Source: Paenibacillus phytorum (GTDB taxonomy: Bacteria; Bacillota; Bacilli; Paenibacillales; NBRC-103111). Taken from it: a DNA stretch of 64,000 nt. The stretch lies in contig NZ_WHOA01000147.1 of assembly GCF_013141715.1 (NCBI RefSeq), positions 62,001-126,000 of the forward strand, read 5' to 3'. Made by a program: the position numbers and the translations under genes. Shown one piece after another: positions 8,187 to 17,021 of this stretch. The notes under the pieces are model-generated. The model worked only from the letters and a program-made list of their open reading frames with translations. It was not told the origin of the DNA and did not search any database. The stretch's first letter is position 1; each line of letters starts with the position of its first letter.

Positions 8187-8966
8187 ATGAGTGAGTATGG
8201 TGTACTAGTCATAAGCCATGGCTCTCGTGATGAGGGCTGGGTTCAGCTGGTCGATGATGCGGTGTCTGCCGTCAAGATGCCGATGAATGTTCCGATCTAC
8301 GCTTCTTATTTAGAGTTGGTGGAGGGCCGATTAATTCAAGATGGTATTTACAGTTTAGAGGCGCAAGGCGTGACGGATATTATCGTCGTTCCACTGTTCG
8401 TGTCCTCTGGGAGTACACATATTGATGAAATCAGCTACGCCCTAGGTGTGATTGAACAGCCACTGCTCGAGACAGATATGGAACCTTTTGATATCAAGGC
8501 GCGCATTCATTTCACATCACCAATTGATGACGACCCCGTTATTGCTGAGATTATTTATGCGAAAATCAAAGAGCTTTCCGAATCGCCAGGTCAGGAAATC
8601 GTCTTGCTCATCGGTCACGGAAGTAAAGAGAAGGGCTTCCATCTCAAGTGGCGCCAAGGCTTAGAGCTGCTCGCAGAGCGGTTAAAAGTGTTAGGCGGCT
8701 ATGACGAGGCGGATGTCGCTATGCTTTTGCCAGATCAAGTGAAACAGAAGATGACAGGGTGGGCTCAGAAGAAGCCTGACCATGCCGTCGTCGTTGCGCC
8801 ACTTTTTCTAAGTGAAGGCTATTTCACGACGCAAGTCATCCCTTCCCGCATGGAAGGGTTCGAATATCGGTACAATGGACGGGCGCTGCTGCCTAGTCCG
8901 CTAATTTCCAAATGGATCGAGAAGCAGATTGCTTCAGAAATCGCAGAAGGCGAAACAGGTGATTGA
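8187..8966 (+). CDS. CbiX/sirohydrochlorin chelatase-like protein with two domains
   Basis: About 259 residues in two similar halves, each with a HGS motif: VISHGSRDEG (His11) and LIGHGSKEKGFH (mid-protein). The first half has the family's PIYASYLELVEG and VPLFVSSGSTHIDE segments. CbiX/SirB enzymes put iron or cobalt into sirohydrochlorin; the second domain may be degenerate, and no other tetrapyrrole genes are nearby. The ATG at 8187 (MSEYG) is preferred over an upstream ATG at 8085, being preceded by GGGTGGGG. It is close to and co-directional with dgkB. Confidence 0.82.
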   Translation: MSEYGVLVISHGSRDEGWVQLVDDAVSAVKMPMNVPIYASYLELVEGRLIQDGIYSLEAQGVTDIIVVPLFVSSGSTHIDEISYALGVIEQPLLETDMEPFDIKARIHFTSPIDDDPVIAEIIYAKIKELSESPGQEIVLLIGHGSKEKGFHLKWRQGLELLAERLKVLGGYDEADVAMLLPDQVKQKMTGWAQKKPDHAVVVAPLFLSEGYFTTQVIPSRMEGFEYRYNGRALLPSPLISKWIEKQIASEIAEGETGD

Positions 8967-8970
8967 GACG

Positions 8971-9969
8971 ATGGTGGTCAAAAGAGCAAGACTGATCTAT
9001 AATCCGACTTCTGGCCGGGAAGAAATGAAAAAGCGTTTGCCAGAAATACTTCAGCGCCTGGAGCGCGGTGGTTTCGAAACATCCACTCACGCTACCATCG
9101 GTGAAGGCGACGCAACACTCGCAGCGGCACACGCCGTTAGCCGAGGCTTTGATCTAATTATTGCCGCAGGTGGAGACGGCACCCTCTGCGAAGTCGTCAA
9201 CGGCATGGCCGAGAGGGAGGGCAGGCCCCCGCTTGGCATTTTGCCGCTGGGAACGACCAACGATTTTGCCAGGGCGCTAGGCATTCCTAAGAATTTGGAG
9301 TACGCCTGCGACCTGATCGTTCAGCAGTACACAACCGACATCGATGTAGGCAAAATCAACAACCGTTACTTCATTAATATCGCTGGCGGCGGCTCGATGA
9401 CCGAGCTGACGTACGAAGTCCCAAGCAAGCTCAAGACCATGATCGGCCAGTTGGCCTATTATATGAAGGGACTGGAGAAGTTGCCTAGGCTAAAGCCGAT
9501 TGAGCTGTACGTCAAGGCAGGCGAAGTGGAATTTCATGAGGAAGTCATGATGTTCCTCGTAGGCAACTCTAACTCCGTCGGCGGCTTCGAGAAGCTGGCT
9601 CCGGAAGCGAGTATGAATGATGGCTTGTTCGATGTGCTGATTCTGCGCAAGTGTAATCTTGCTGAGTTTATAAGAGTAGTTACGCTCGCACTGCGCGGCG
9701 AACATTTGAGCGATCCGAATCTGATTTATTTTCAAACGAATCACATCGAGATTAATTCGCCGGACTACGTCCAGTTGAATCTGGATGGGGAGTTCGGGGG
9801 CACACTGCCTTGTGTGATGACGAATTTGAAGAGTCATTTGCAGATTATTGTGGATGAGTCGGGGCAGTCGATTTATAAGAAGACGTTTTTAGAAACGTTG
9901 ACCACGCCTTTTCATTTGAGAGGGAATGGGCATGGTCATGGGGATGAGGAGCAGGAGAAGCTAGAATAG
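8971..9969 (+). CDS. dgkB: Diacylglycerol kinase, DgkB-like
   Basis: A 332-residue lipid kinase of the DagK/YegS/BmrU family. Visible signatures are IYNPTSG (residues 9-15), the nucleotide-binding GGDGT (67-71), and LPLGTTNDFARALGIP. DgkB phosphorylates soluble diacylglycerol released by lipoteichoic acid synthesis and returns it to phospholipid. The start at 8971 has AGGTGA eight bases upstream; an ATG at 8929 lies inside the previous gene. dgkB followed by rlmCD is also the order in B. subtilis, which supports the name. Confidence 0.9.
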   Translation: MVVKRARLIYNPTSGREEMKKRLPEILQRLERGGFETSTHATIGEGDATLAAAHAVSRGFDLIIAAGGDGTLCEVVNGMAEREGRPPLGILPLGTTNDFARALGIPKNLEYACDLIVQQYTTDIDVGKINNRYFINIAGGGSMTELTYEVPSKLKTMIGQLAYYMKGLEKLPRLKPIELYVKAGEVEFHEEVMMFLVGNSNSVGGFEKLAPEASMNDGLFDVLILRKCNLAEFIRVVTLALRGEHLSDPNLIYFQTNHIEINSPDYVQLNLDGEFGGTLPCVMTNLKSHLQIIVDESGQSIYKKTFLETLTTPFHLRGNGHGHGDEEQEKLE

Positions 9970-10045
9970 GGAAGAAGTTACCCCCTGCGTGCTGCGCCCG
10001 GCTCAGATAGATTAAGAAACAGGGATTGAGTAAAGTGAGGGTATT

Positions 10046-11623
10046 ATGAGAGCAAAAGGTAGTTCTGGCTCAGTGTCAGGTAAACATAGAGGAACTGGGG
10101 ATTTTGGAAAGACAGCGAAGACAGGAAATTCCGGAAGGACTGGAAGGACAGGGAATTCTGGCAAGATAGGGAATTCCGTCGCGAAGTCGGCTCCGGCTTG
10201 GATGGCTGATCTGCCAGTGCAGATTGGGCAGCAATATGAGGCTGAGATCATTGGGATCAGCCATGATGGCGAAGGGGTAGGCCGTGTCAACGGCTTTACC
10301 CTTTTTGTCGCTGGTGCGCTGCCTGGTGAGCGTGCGCTTGTTCGGGTCGAGCATTTGAAGAAGCAGTATGGTTATGCTGCGCTTGTGGAAGTGCTGGAAG
10401 TGAGTCCGGATCGGATTGTTCCGGATTGTGGGATATATGAGGAATGTGGCGGCTGTCAGCTGCAGCATTTGAGCTATGATGCGCAGCTTCGTGTAAAGCG
10501 CCAGCAGGTTGTGGATAATTTGCAGCGGATTGGGAAGCTGCAGGTTGTGGGGGAGCCAACAATAGGTCATCCTGATGCTGGTGCTTCAGATGAAGGGATT
10601 GTTGTTCATCCTACGCTCGGGATGGCCGATCCGTGGCGGTATCGGAACAAGGCGCAGGTTCCTTTTGGTGAAGAGCAGGGCGGCCTCATCGGCGGATTTT
10701 ATGCGCAGGGAAGCCATCGCATCATCAATATGGATGAATGTTTGATCCAACATGAGTCGAACGACGAAGTCGTTGCTCGTGTGAAAGAGATCGGCGCGCG
10801 TCTCGGAATTCGCGCTTATAATGAAGAGCGTAATGACGGACTGCTGCGCCACGTCGTAGTCAAAGTCGGCTTCCGTACGGGAGAGATCATGGTCGTCTTA
10901 GTTACGAATGGCACCGAGATTCCTCGTGTTGCCGAGTGGGTTGCTGGCATTCGGGCTGCGCTGCCCGGCGTGAAGAGCATTTGCCATAACATTAATGTGA
11001 AACAGACAAATGTTATTTTTGGGGATGAGACTCGCGTCCTGTGGGGCAGCGAGGTCATCTATGACTATATCGGCGATGTGAAATTTGCAATTTCCGCGCG
11101 ATCTTTCTATCAAGTGAACCCGGTGCAGACGGAAGTCTTGTACGGGAAGGCACTGGAGTACGCCGCGCTGACTGGCGGCGAGACGGTTGTCGATGCCTAT
11201 TGCGGCATCGGAACGATCTCCCTGTTCCTCGCCCAGAAGGCGGGACAGGTGTACGGGGTTGAGATCGTCGAGGAGGCGATCGCGGATGCACGGAAGAATG
11301 CCGAATTAAACGGCATGACGAACGTGCACTTCGAGGCAGGCCCAGCGGAAGTGGTCCTCCCCGAGTGGACACGTCAGGGCGTTCGGCCCGACGTGATTGT
11401 GGTGGACCCGCCGCGCAAGGGCTGCGACCCGGCGCTGCTGGCGACGATCCTCGAGCTGCAGCCGCGGCGCGTCGTCTATGTGTCGTGCAGCGCATCGACA
11501 CTCGCGCGCGACTTGCGCGTGCTCGTCGATGGCGGTTACGGCGTCGCGGAGGTGACGCCGGTGGATATGTTTCCGCATACGATTCATGTGGAGTGCTGTT
11601 CACTGTTGGTGAGGAAAAATTAA
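10046..11623 (+). CDS. rlmCD: 23S rRNA (uracil-5-)-methyltransferase RlmCD/RumA family
   Basis: A 525-residue methyltransferase. An unusual Gly/Ser/Lys-rich N-terminal tail with imperfect repeats covers residues 1-48. A TRAM RNA-binding domain follows (about 57-115), then the Fe-S cysteine set in CGIYEECGGCQ, the SAM site DAYCGIGTISLF, the DPPRKGCDP motif and the catalytic VSCSASTLARD. It makes m5U in 23S rRNA. The final codons (HTIHVECCSLLVRKN) are duplicated in a different version at 32831, indicating that an element inserted in this gene's 3' end and supplied its present last codons. Confidence 0.92.
   Translation: MRAKGSSGSVSGKHRGTGDFGKTAKTGNSGRTGRTGNSGKIGNSVAKSAPAWMADLPVQIGQQYEAEIIGISHDGEGVGRVNGFTLFVAGALPGERALVRVEHLKKQYGYAALVEVLEVSPDRIVPDCGIYEECGGCQLQHLSYDAQLRVKRQQVVDNLQRIGKLQVVGEPTIGHPDAGASDEGIVVHPTLGMADPWRYRNKAQVPFGEEQGGLIGGFYAQGSHRIINMDECLIQHESNDEVVARVKEIGARLGIRAYNEERNDGLLRHVVVKVGFRTGEIMVVLVTNGTEIPRVAEWVAGIRAALPGVKSICHNINVKQTNVIFGDETRVLWGSEVIYDYIGDVKFAISARSFYQVNPVQTEVLYGKALEYAALTGGETVVDAYCGIGTISLFLAQKAGQVYGVEIVEEAIADARKNAELNGMTNVHFEAGPAEVVLPEWTRQGVRPDVIVVDPPRKGCDPALLATILELQPRRVVYVSCSASTLARDLRVLVDGGYGVAEVTPVDMFPHTIHVECCSLLVRKN
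11575..11602 (+). repeat. Left junction: rlmCD 3' end, imperfect direct repeat with 32830-32857
   Basis: The 28 bases match the right copy at 24 positions and share an exact 11-base core, CATGTGGAGTG, at 11585-11595. Differences fall mostly at synonymous positions, as expected for two independent rlmCD 3' ends brought together by site-specific integration. Confidence 0.65.
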
Positions 11624-11644
11624 AGCAAGATGCATCGGTGTCTA

Positions 11645-11676
11645 GACCCTTCCAAAATGTATGGAAGGGTCATTTC
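11645..11676 (+). terminator. Terminator downstream of rlmCD
   Basis: Perfect ten-base arms GACCCTTCCA / TGGAAGGGTC around a seven-base loop, followed by ATTTCTT. Confidence 0.7.
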
Positions 11677-11836
11677 TTAATCATTTTGTTTCCTGATAGA
11701 AGCGAAATGACTCTCAGGAGATACGTTTATCAGACACGACTTTTGCTTTTGCATCCATCGATGCAGGATGGTATCCTGATTTTAATTCAGCGGGAAGCTT
11801 TAGGCTTGTCATGATTAATCATACAGAGGAGGCTTT

Positions 11837-13210
11837 ATGGAATTAAAATTGTTCAATTTTATAGAGAATGTTACAGAGTATCTGGAGGATTCCAGAAATG
11901 AGTTGAATGCAGCAAGCAGAGATATACGGTTATATTTTGAAAAAGTATTAGAAGATTATAATGAAGGGTCTTTGAACGTTAATTCCAGAGTCAAATCTAC
12001 ATCAAGTCTAAAAGAAAAAATCCTTCGAAATGGCTACTATAAAAAATACACATCTCCACAGCAACTGATTTCGAATCTGTCAGATTTAATCGGGATACGA
12101 ATTGAATGCAGATTTATTGAAGATGAAAAAGAAATATGTGAGCTACTAAAAAAACATTTTCATGAACAAGATGAAGATGGGTATTTTTACAATTCCACGA
12201 ATAAAAACATAAAATTAAAGTTGGCAGGAGAACAACCTCAACGGCAAAAAAATGGCTTTGAAGTATTCAGGATAGACGGGTGTTGCCAATATGAGGGTAA
12301 AAAGATCAACTTTGAATTGCAAATTAAATCTCTCGTGGATATATTCTGGGGAGAGATTGAGCACAAGGTTATCTACAAAAATAATAATTATACCTTGGGA
12401 GACGAATTTATAAAAAACATAATGACGTCGATTAAGAAAAATCTCTTGATGATTGATAGTCAACTACAGGCAGTAGATAATCAAATCAATAAACTAAATT
12501 CGATTAATCCCGCCAATCGGAAACGGCAGATCCAGAAGCTGCTGTCAAAGATTATTTATGATATTTATTCATTAAAAATGGAAAATAACATTGGTCTTAT
12601 CGTGGATTTTAAAGAATCCAGTGATACGATCATGAAATATATTTTCCGATCTAATAATGCGGAAGAACTAGGAGACTACAGTGGAACATTAGTTAAAACA
12701 TTGAATAGGTTGAATGATGTCAGTCGGAATCATGTTAGCTTTACTAGTGAAATAACATTTGAGAAGGATATATATTTTCAAGATGAATTTAGCAATATGA
12801 TCAGCAGCACAATTTTAAAGTCCATCAATTGTGATTTTAATTGGAACTTATTCTTTCGAGTTTTATTTGAAATAGAACTAGGCAATAATGCGGAGGACTT
12901 TGAGAATTTTGTTGGATTTTTCAAGAATTTGTTGGAAGAGAATATCAACTTTGTGAAATTGCGTTCAAAATTTAATAGTGAAGAAGCAGGTTACATTGCG
13001 AACTTGCTTATGAAGGAAGTAGCGTACTGTTTTACGCAAATTGATTCCATTACATTGATATATGACCGTAGCATTGAAGTAATCAAGCATGTTGTAAACA
13101 ACACTATTGATTTGATCATTAGAAACATCGATTCATACCAGCAATGGGAGAAGGAACATGAAGTTTACCTGGAAATGACCGGTTCAAAATTATTATCAAA
13201 GCTCACGTAA
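11837..13210 (+). CDS. RelA/SpoT-domain (p)ppGpp-synthetase-like protein
   Basis: A 457-residue protein. The first half has RelA/SpoT synthetase signatures: SRVKSTSSLKEKI (50-62), LSDLIGIRIE (81-90) and FELQIKSLVDIFWGEIEHK (about 158-176). There is no HD hydrolase domain, TGS or ACT domain, so it is not the housekeeping Rel. The C-terminal 250 residues are helical and unrecognised. The ATG has a near-ideal GAGGAGG. It is the first gene of the island behind rlmCD and is AT-rich. Stand-alone synthetases of this type can be alarmone synthases or toxins (toxSAS, CapRel-like); the long extra domain may be a sensor. Confidence 0.8.
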   Translation: MELKLFNFIENVTEYLEDSRNELNAASRDIRLYFEKVLEDYNEGSLNVNSRVKSTSSLKEKILRNGYYKKYTSPQQLISNLSDLIGIRIECRFIEDEKEICELLKKHFHEQDEDGYFYNSTNKNIKLKLAGEQPQRQKNGFEVFRIDGCCQYEGKKINFELQIKSLVDIFWGEIEHKVIYKNNNYTLGDEFIKNIMTSIKKNLLMIDSQLQAVDNQINKLNSINPANRKRQIQKLLSKIIYDIYSLKMENNIGLIVDFKESSDTIMKYIFRSNNAEELGDYSGTLVKTLNRLNDVSRNHVSFTSEITFEKDIYFQDEFSNMISSTILKSINCDFNWNLFFRVLFEIELGNNAEDFENFVGFFKNLLEENINFVKLRSKFNSEEAGYIANLLMKEVAYCFTQIDSITLIYDRSIEVIKHVVNNTIDLIIRNIDSYQQWEKEHEVYLEMTGSKLLSKLT

Positions 13211-14102
13211 TGGGCATATCGTGAGACGTAGAAAGTGCAGATGATATGGTAGAGTTTCCTCATTTCGCTTACATGTTTGGAATACGGAGCGGTTCGTCTG
13301 GGTTTATATTGTCTTGAAGAAGCTCATGAACAATATGAAATCCCAGATGCTCGGTATACCATTGAACATTTGAAGCGTTTCATACCGAGGACAAGGGCCG
13401 CTTGGTAGATTTACGCTGATAGCCAAGGAATAACGGGCTTTTCAGACCACAAGAAGTTAAAGAAAGAGTGGCTAAGAATTGGTGTAAAACTGGTGATAAA
13501 AACGAAACGCGAACACGGGAAATGTAGTTATATCAAGGGTTCAGCGTACTATAACAGAGTAGATCGTAAGACTGTATTGACCCGCACACAGGTCATATTG
13601 AGACTGTTTGTCTATTGATTTATAAGGATTTTGGGTGAGTAACTAATAGGTTTGGGGACGGATTGAGGACGTGCATGTGCACGTCCTCAATTTATGTTCA
13701 ATATTTCAACCAAATAAAAGTTTTTTGTAACGTACTCGTTAAAATTTTACAACAAGAACTATACTGAAATCGGCTATTCTTTTCTAAGAACGTGAAAAAG
13801 GGTCGTCGTAGCAACCCGATAATTGCTTGAAGATTTGGACAGTTAGTGAATTAGTTGAATTTTTACGATTAAATGGCATATAAACTCAGAATTACAATAC
13901 TTTATGTTATAATTTAAGTATTTTTGAGGCGAAATATACATTTAACTGTAACCTTCCTGCTCCGTTTCTTAGCTGACGTAGCAGCTTATATTATAAGAAG
14001 TTTCTCTATCTTTTTTACTATATTGATATGTTAAAATGAGATTACTATTATGTATGAAATAAATGAAGTGTTTTTAATAGATAGAAGGAGAGGCACATAA
14101 TA
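13211..14102. other. Gene-free interval with decayed sequence and a palindromic element
   Basis: About 890 bases without an intact gene. A 43-codon open stretch at 13277-13408 (TTG to TAG, containing GLYCLEEAHEQYEIPDARYT) looks like the tail of a lost gene that I cannot name. A repeat element with a perfect hairpin ends at 13691. The last 400 bases are very AT-rich and should hold the promoter of the next operon; GAAGGAGAGG precedes the start at 14103. Confidence 0.5.
13543..13691. repeat. Dispersed repeat copy A, ending in a perfect 14-bp hairpin
   Basis: The element starts AGCGTACTATAACAG, passes AATAGG and GGGGACGGATT, and ends in a perfect inverted repeat, ATTGAGGACGTGCA / TGCACGTCCTCAAT, with a two-base loop (13662-13691). 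A second copy with the same layout lies at 52483-52581. The GGGGACG style resembles REP-like palindromes, but no partner transposase is present. Confidence 0.5.
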
Positions 14103-17021
14103 ATGGTGATGAACATGATGAACATGATAAACGTGATCAACGATTTTTCTTCCCCCAAATATGATGAGCATCGAATGGCTATTGAAAAGTTGCGTAATAA
14201 AGGACGCGACTGGGATTTTATTAAATATTACGGCAAGCAGGATGAGGAAGGGCTACAAAATAAACTCGAACTATTACAAGAAGATGGTATGATTCCAGAA
14301 GATTTGAATGCACCAATCTGGTTAGCAATTGTAAAGTTTTTGCGTGAAGCAGCAGAGCGTGAACAAATGATTGAAGAGAAAATTGCCAATAATCGTATTT
14401 TAAGTCGTCGTCAAGATAATGATTTGACGATCCCAGGTGGCGGGGCGAGTAGTTGGCAATTATATAAGAACAAGCTAATCCGACAAGGCTGGACTGATGA
14501 ATCGGTAAAAGATATTGAAAATACAACAATCAGTATTTTAAGAAAACTCCGAGTAGAGACTGATAATTCGATTAAAGGTTTAACTATTGGTCATGTGCAG
14601 TCTGGTAAAACAGCAAGTATGGCTGCATTAATGGCAATGGCTGCTGATTGGGAGTTTAATTTATTCATTGTTTTATCCGGAACAATCGAAAATTTGCGTA
14701 AACAAACAGAAGAACGTCTAATGAGTGATTTAAAAATGTCAGGCAATCTTTCTTGGGAACGTTTAAGTCAGCTTTCATTAAAGTCAGGTTCTTCGCATAA
14801 AGTAAGCAGCCTTTTATTAAATAAAGGGTCACGTGAACGTTACTTAAATGTTTGCCTGAAAAATAAAACACGTTTAAATGATTTAATCCTTTGGTTAAAA
14901 GAAGATGGCAAAAAGCTTTCTCAAATGCGTATTTTAATCATTGATGATGAATCGGACCAAGGTGGAATCAATACAAATGATGTAAATGATTCACTGGCAG
15001 AACGTACAGCATTGAATAAAGCAATTGTAGAGCTAGTGAAAATTCAAGCAAAAGATGGTTCGAAACCGTTAAGTATGAATTACATCAGTTACACAGCTAC
15101 ACCTTATGCTAACTTTTTAAATGAAGCTTCAGAAGAGTCCCTATATCCACATGATTTTATCGCGGTATTAAATCCAGCGAAAGAATATTTTGGTGCAAAA
15201 CAAATTTTTGGATTAGAGAATAATGAATATTATCGCGGGCTACCAATGGTACGTGTAATTACTGAAAATGACTGTGATTTAGTCAATAGTATCCATAAAG
15301 AAGAGGGGGGGTATTTACCGCAATCATTTAAAGATGCACTTCATTGGTTTTTATTAGCGACTTCGATTATGCGTTATCGCAAATATAAAAAGCCGATTAG
15401 TATGCTTGTACATACGAGTCAGAAGCAAACACATCATCAAATTTTTGCGGATTTAATCAACAGTTATTTCAGTAGTACATCGAAAGTGAAAATCATTGAA
15501 GCGTGTCGTGTACTATACGAACAAGAGCAGAAAAAGTTTACAAAAGAAGACTTCGATATGGAATTTGAGGTATACCCAAATAAAGATGATGTGAAAGATT
15601 ATCCACTATTTGAAAAAATTGAAGAAGAGCTAAAACGTTTAATCCGTCATCATCCTTCTCATATCAATGTGTTAGAAGATACAAAACGATTGGAATATCA
15701 TGACGGTCTTCATTTATGTATCGATAACTGTGCAAATAATGGGGTCACGGAAGATCTAGAGCATGTCCGTTTAGTTTATCCAGATCCCAAATCACCGAAT
15801 TACCCAGCCCCAGCCCCAGCATTTATTGTTATTGGTGGTAGTACGTTATCGCGTGGTTTAACAATTGAAGGGTTAGTGAGTACATATTTCCTTCGTACGA
15901 CTTCGCAGGCAGATACATTACTTCAAATGGGGCGTTTCTTTGGTTACCGCAAAGGTTATGAAATGTTACCGCGTATTTGGCTAACAACGGATACAGAGGC
16001 GAAGTTTAAATTTATGGCGACCCTTGAAGAAGAATTACGTGAGGATATTGAAACATATATTTTAGAAGGCATGGATGCCAACGAATACGGCCCAAAAATT
16101 AAAAACTCACCAAAACTAACATGGCTACGTATTACAGCGAAAAATCGTATGCAGAGTGCAGAGGAAATCGATTTAGACTTCTCTGGGACATCGAGTCAAA
16201 CGATTGCATTTGATGATGATGTAGCCATTCAAAGACAAAATATCGAAGTAACGGAGCACTTATTAAATCGTCTAGGCACTCCAAACGAAACACGTAATAC
16301 TCGTGGTCTTTATTGGGAAGATGTGCCGTTCCAACAAATTATGGATGACTTTTTTCGCAAATTCACGTTTAGTAAACAGAGCGAATTCTCCAATATGGAA
16401 GCCTTCTTTGAATGGTATTCAAAGAAAGAAGCGGAAGCCGGTTTTACGAATTGGAATGTCGTGTTATCCGGTAGCGGTAAGTTAGATGATGACGAACATG
16501 ACGAACATAAACAATGGATAGTCGGTGGTCGTGGTGTAGGGCTAGTTACACGTAGCCGCCGTGGTTCGGCAACTGGCGAAAAAATTAATATTGGTGTGTT
16601 ACGTGCTCCATCGGATTTATATGCAGATATGACGAAAGAGATGTATGACTCGATTCGAGAGGAATTTAAGTTAACGCAAGCTGTGAAAGCAGAACGTGCA
16701 CTTATCGAAGATGAATTAGAAGAAATTGATCAAGAACAACCAAAGAAAAGTGTTGTCAATGAGTTGCGTAAAGCTGCTGGTATTGGTTTAACACCGCAGC
16801 TACTTTTATATCGTATTGACCAAAATTCGGAATATAAAAAAGGAAATAAACCAAATACAAAAGAATCTAATAGACGTTATGACTTAAATGCTTCAGAAGA
16901 TCTAATTGGTGTTAGTATATTTGTGCCGGGGTATCGTTCGGGCAACAATTTAGCGACAAAATTGTCGATTCGTATTGAGAATCCAATGGGAGAGTCTGAA
17001 ACGGAAGAAGGAAAAGAGTAA
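14103..17021 (+). CDS. Z1-domain superfamily II helicase/ATPase (MORC-Z1 defence operon)
   Basis: A 972-residue protein. The Walker A motif GHVQSGKTASM is at about 162, the Walker B-like LIIDDESDQGG at about 278, YTATPYANF near 333, and the Z1 core GGSTLSRGLTIEGL plus QMGRFFGYR near 580-620. Z1 proteins are helicases found in defence operons with MORC/MutL-like ATPases, where they are thought to act on invading DNA. It is the first of five tightly packed genes and is followed immediately by the MORC-like gene (its last base is the first base of the next ATG). Base composition is clearly more AT-rich than rlmCD. Confidence 0.9.
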   Translation: MVMNMMNMINVINDFSSPKYDEHRMAIEKLRNKGRDWDFIKYYGKQDEEGLQNKLELLQEDGMIPEDLNAPIWLAIVKFLREAAEREQMIEEKIANNRILSRRQDNDLTIPGGGASSWQLYKNKLIRQGWTDESVKDIENTTISILRKLRVETDNSIKGLTIGHVQSGKTASMAALMAMAADWEFNLFIVLSGTIENLRKQTEERLMSDLKMSGNLSWERLSQLSLKSGSSHKVSSLLLNKGSRERYLNVCLKNKTRLNDLILWLKEDGKKLSQMRILIIDDESDQGGINTNDVNDSLAERTALNKAIVELVKIQAKDGSKPLSMNYISYTATPYANFLNEASEESLYPHDFIAVLNPAKEYFGAKQIFGLENNEYYRGLPMVRVITENDCDLVNSIHKEEGGYLPQSFKDALHWFLLATSIMRYRKYKKPISMLVHTSQKQTHHQIFADLINSYFSSTSKVKIIEACRVLYEQEQKKFTKEDFDMEFEVYPNKDDVKDYPLFEKIEEELKRLIRHHPSHINVLEDTKRLEYHDGLHLCIDNCANNGVTEDLEHVRLVYPDPKSPNYPAPAPAFIVIGGSTLSRGLTIEGLVSTYFLRTTSQADTLLQMGRFFGYRKGYEMLPRIWLTTDTEAKFKFMATLEEELREDIETYILEGMDANEYGPKIKNSPKLTWLRITAKNRMQSAEEIDLDFSGTSSQTIAFDDDVAIQRQNIEVTEHLLNRLGTPNETRNTRGLYWEDVPFQQIMDDFFRKFTFSKQSEFSNMEAFFEWYSKKEAEAGFTNWNVVLSGSGKLDDDEHDEHKQWIVGGRGVGLVTRSRRGSATGEKINIGVLRAPSDLYADMTKEMYDSIREEFKLTQAVKAERALIEDELEEIDQEQPKKSVVNELRKAAGIGLTPQLLLYRIDQNSEYKKGNKPNTKESNRRYDLNASEDLIGVSIFVPGYRSGNNLATKLSIRIENPMGESETEEGKE

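Noticed and set aside
11365-11814. Arg/Ala-rich open frame overlapping the rlmCD end
   Set aside because: It is an out-of-frame reading of the GC-rich 3' part of rlmCD, with no own start signal.
13277-13408. A transposase or recombinase gene after the RelA-like gene
   Set aside because: The 43-codon open stretch shows no catalytic motif of any transposase or recombinase family I know, and the surrounding frames are broken.
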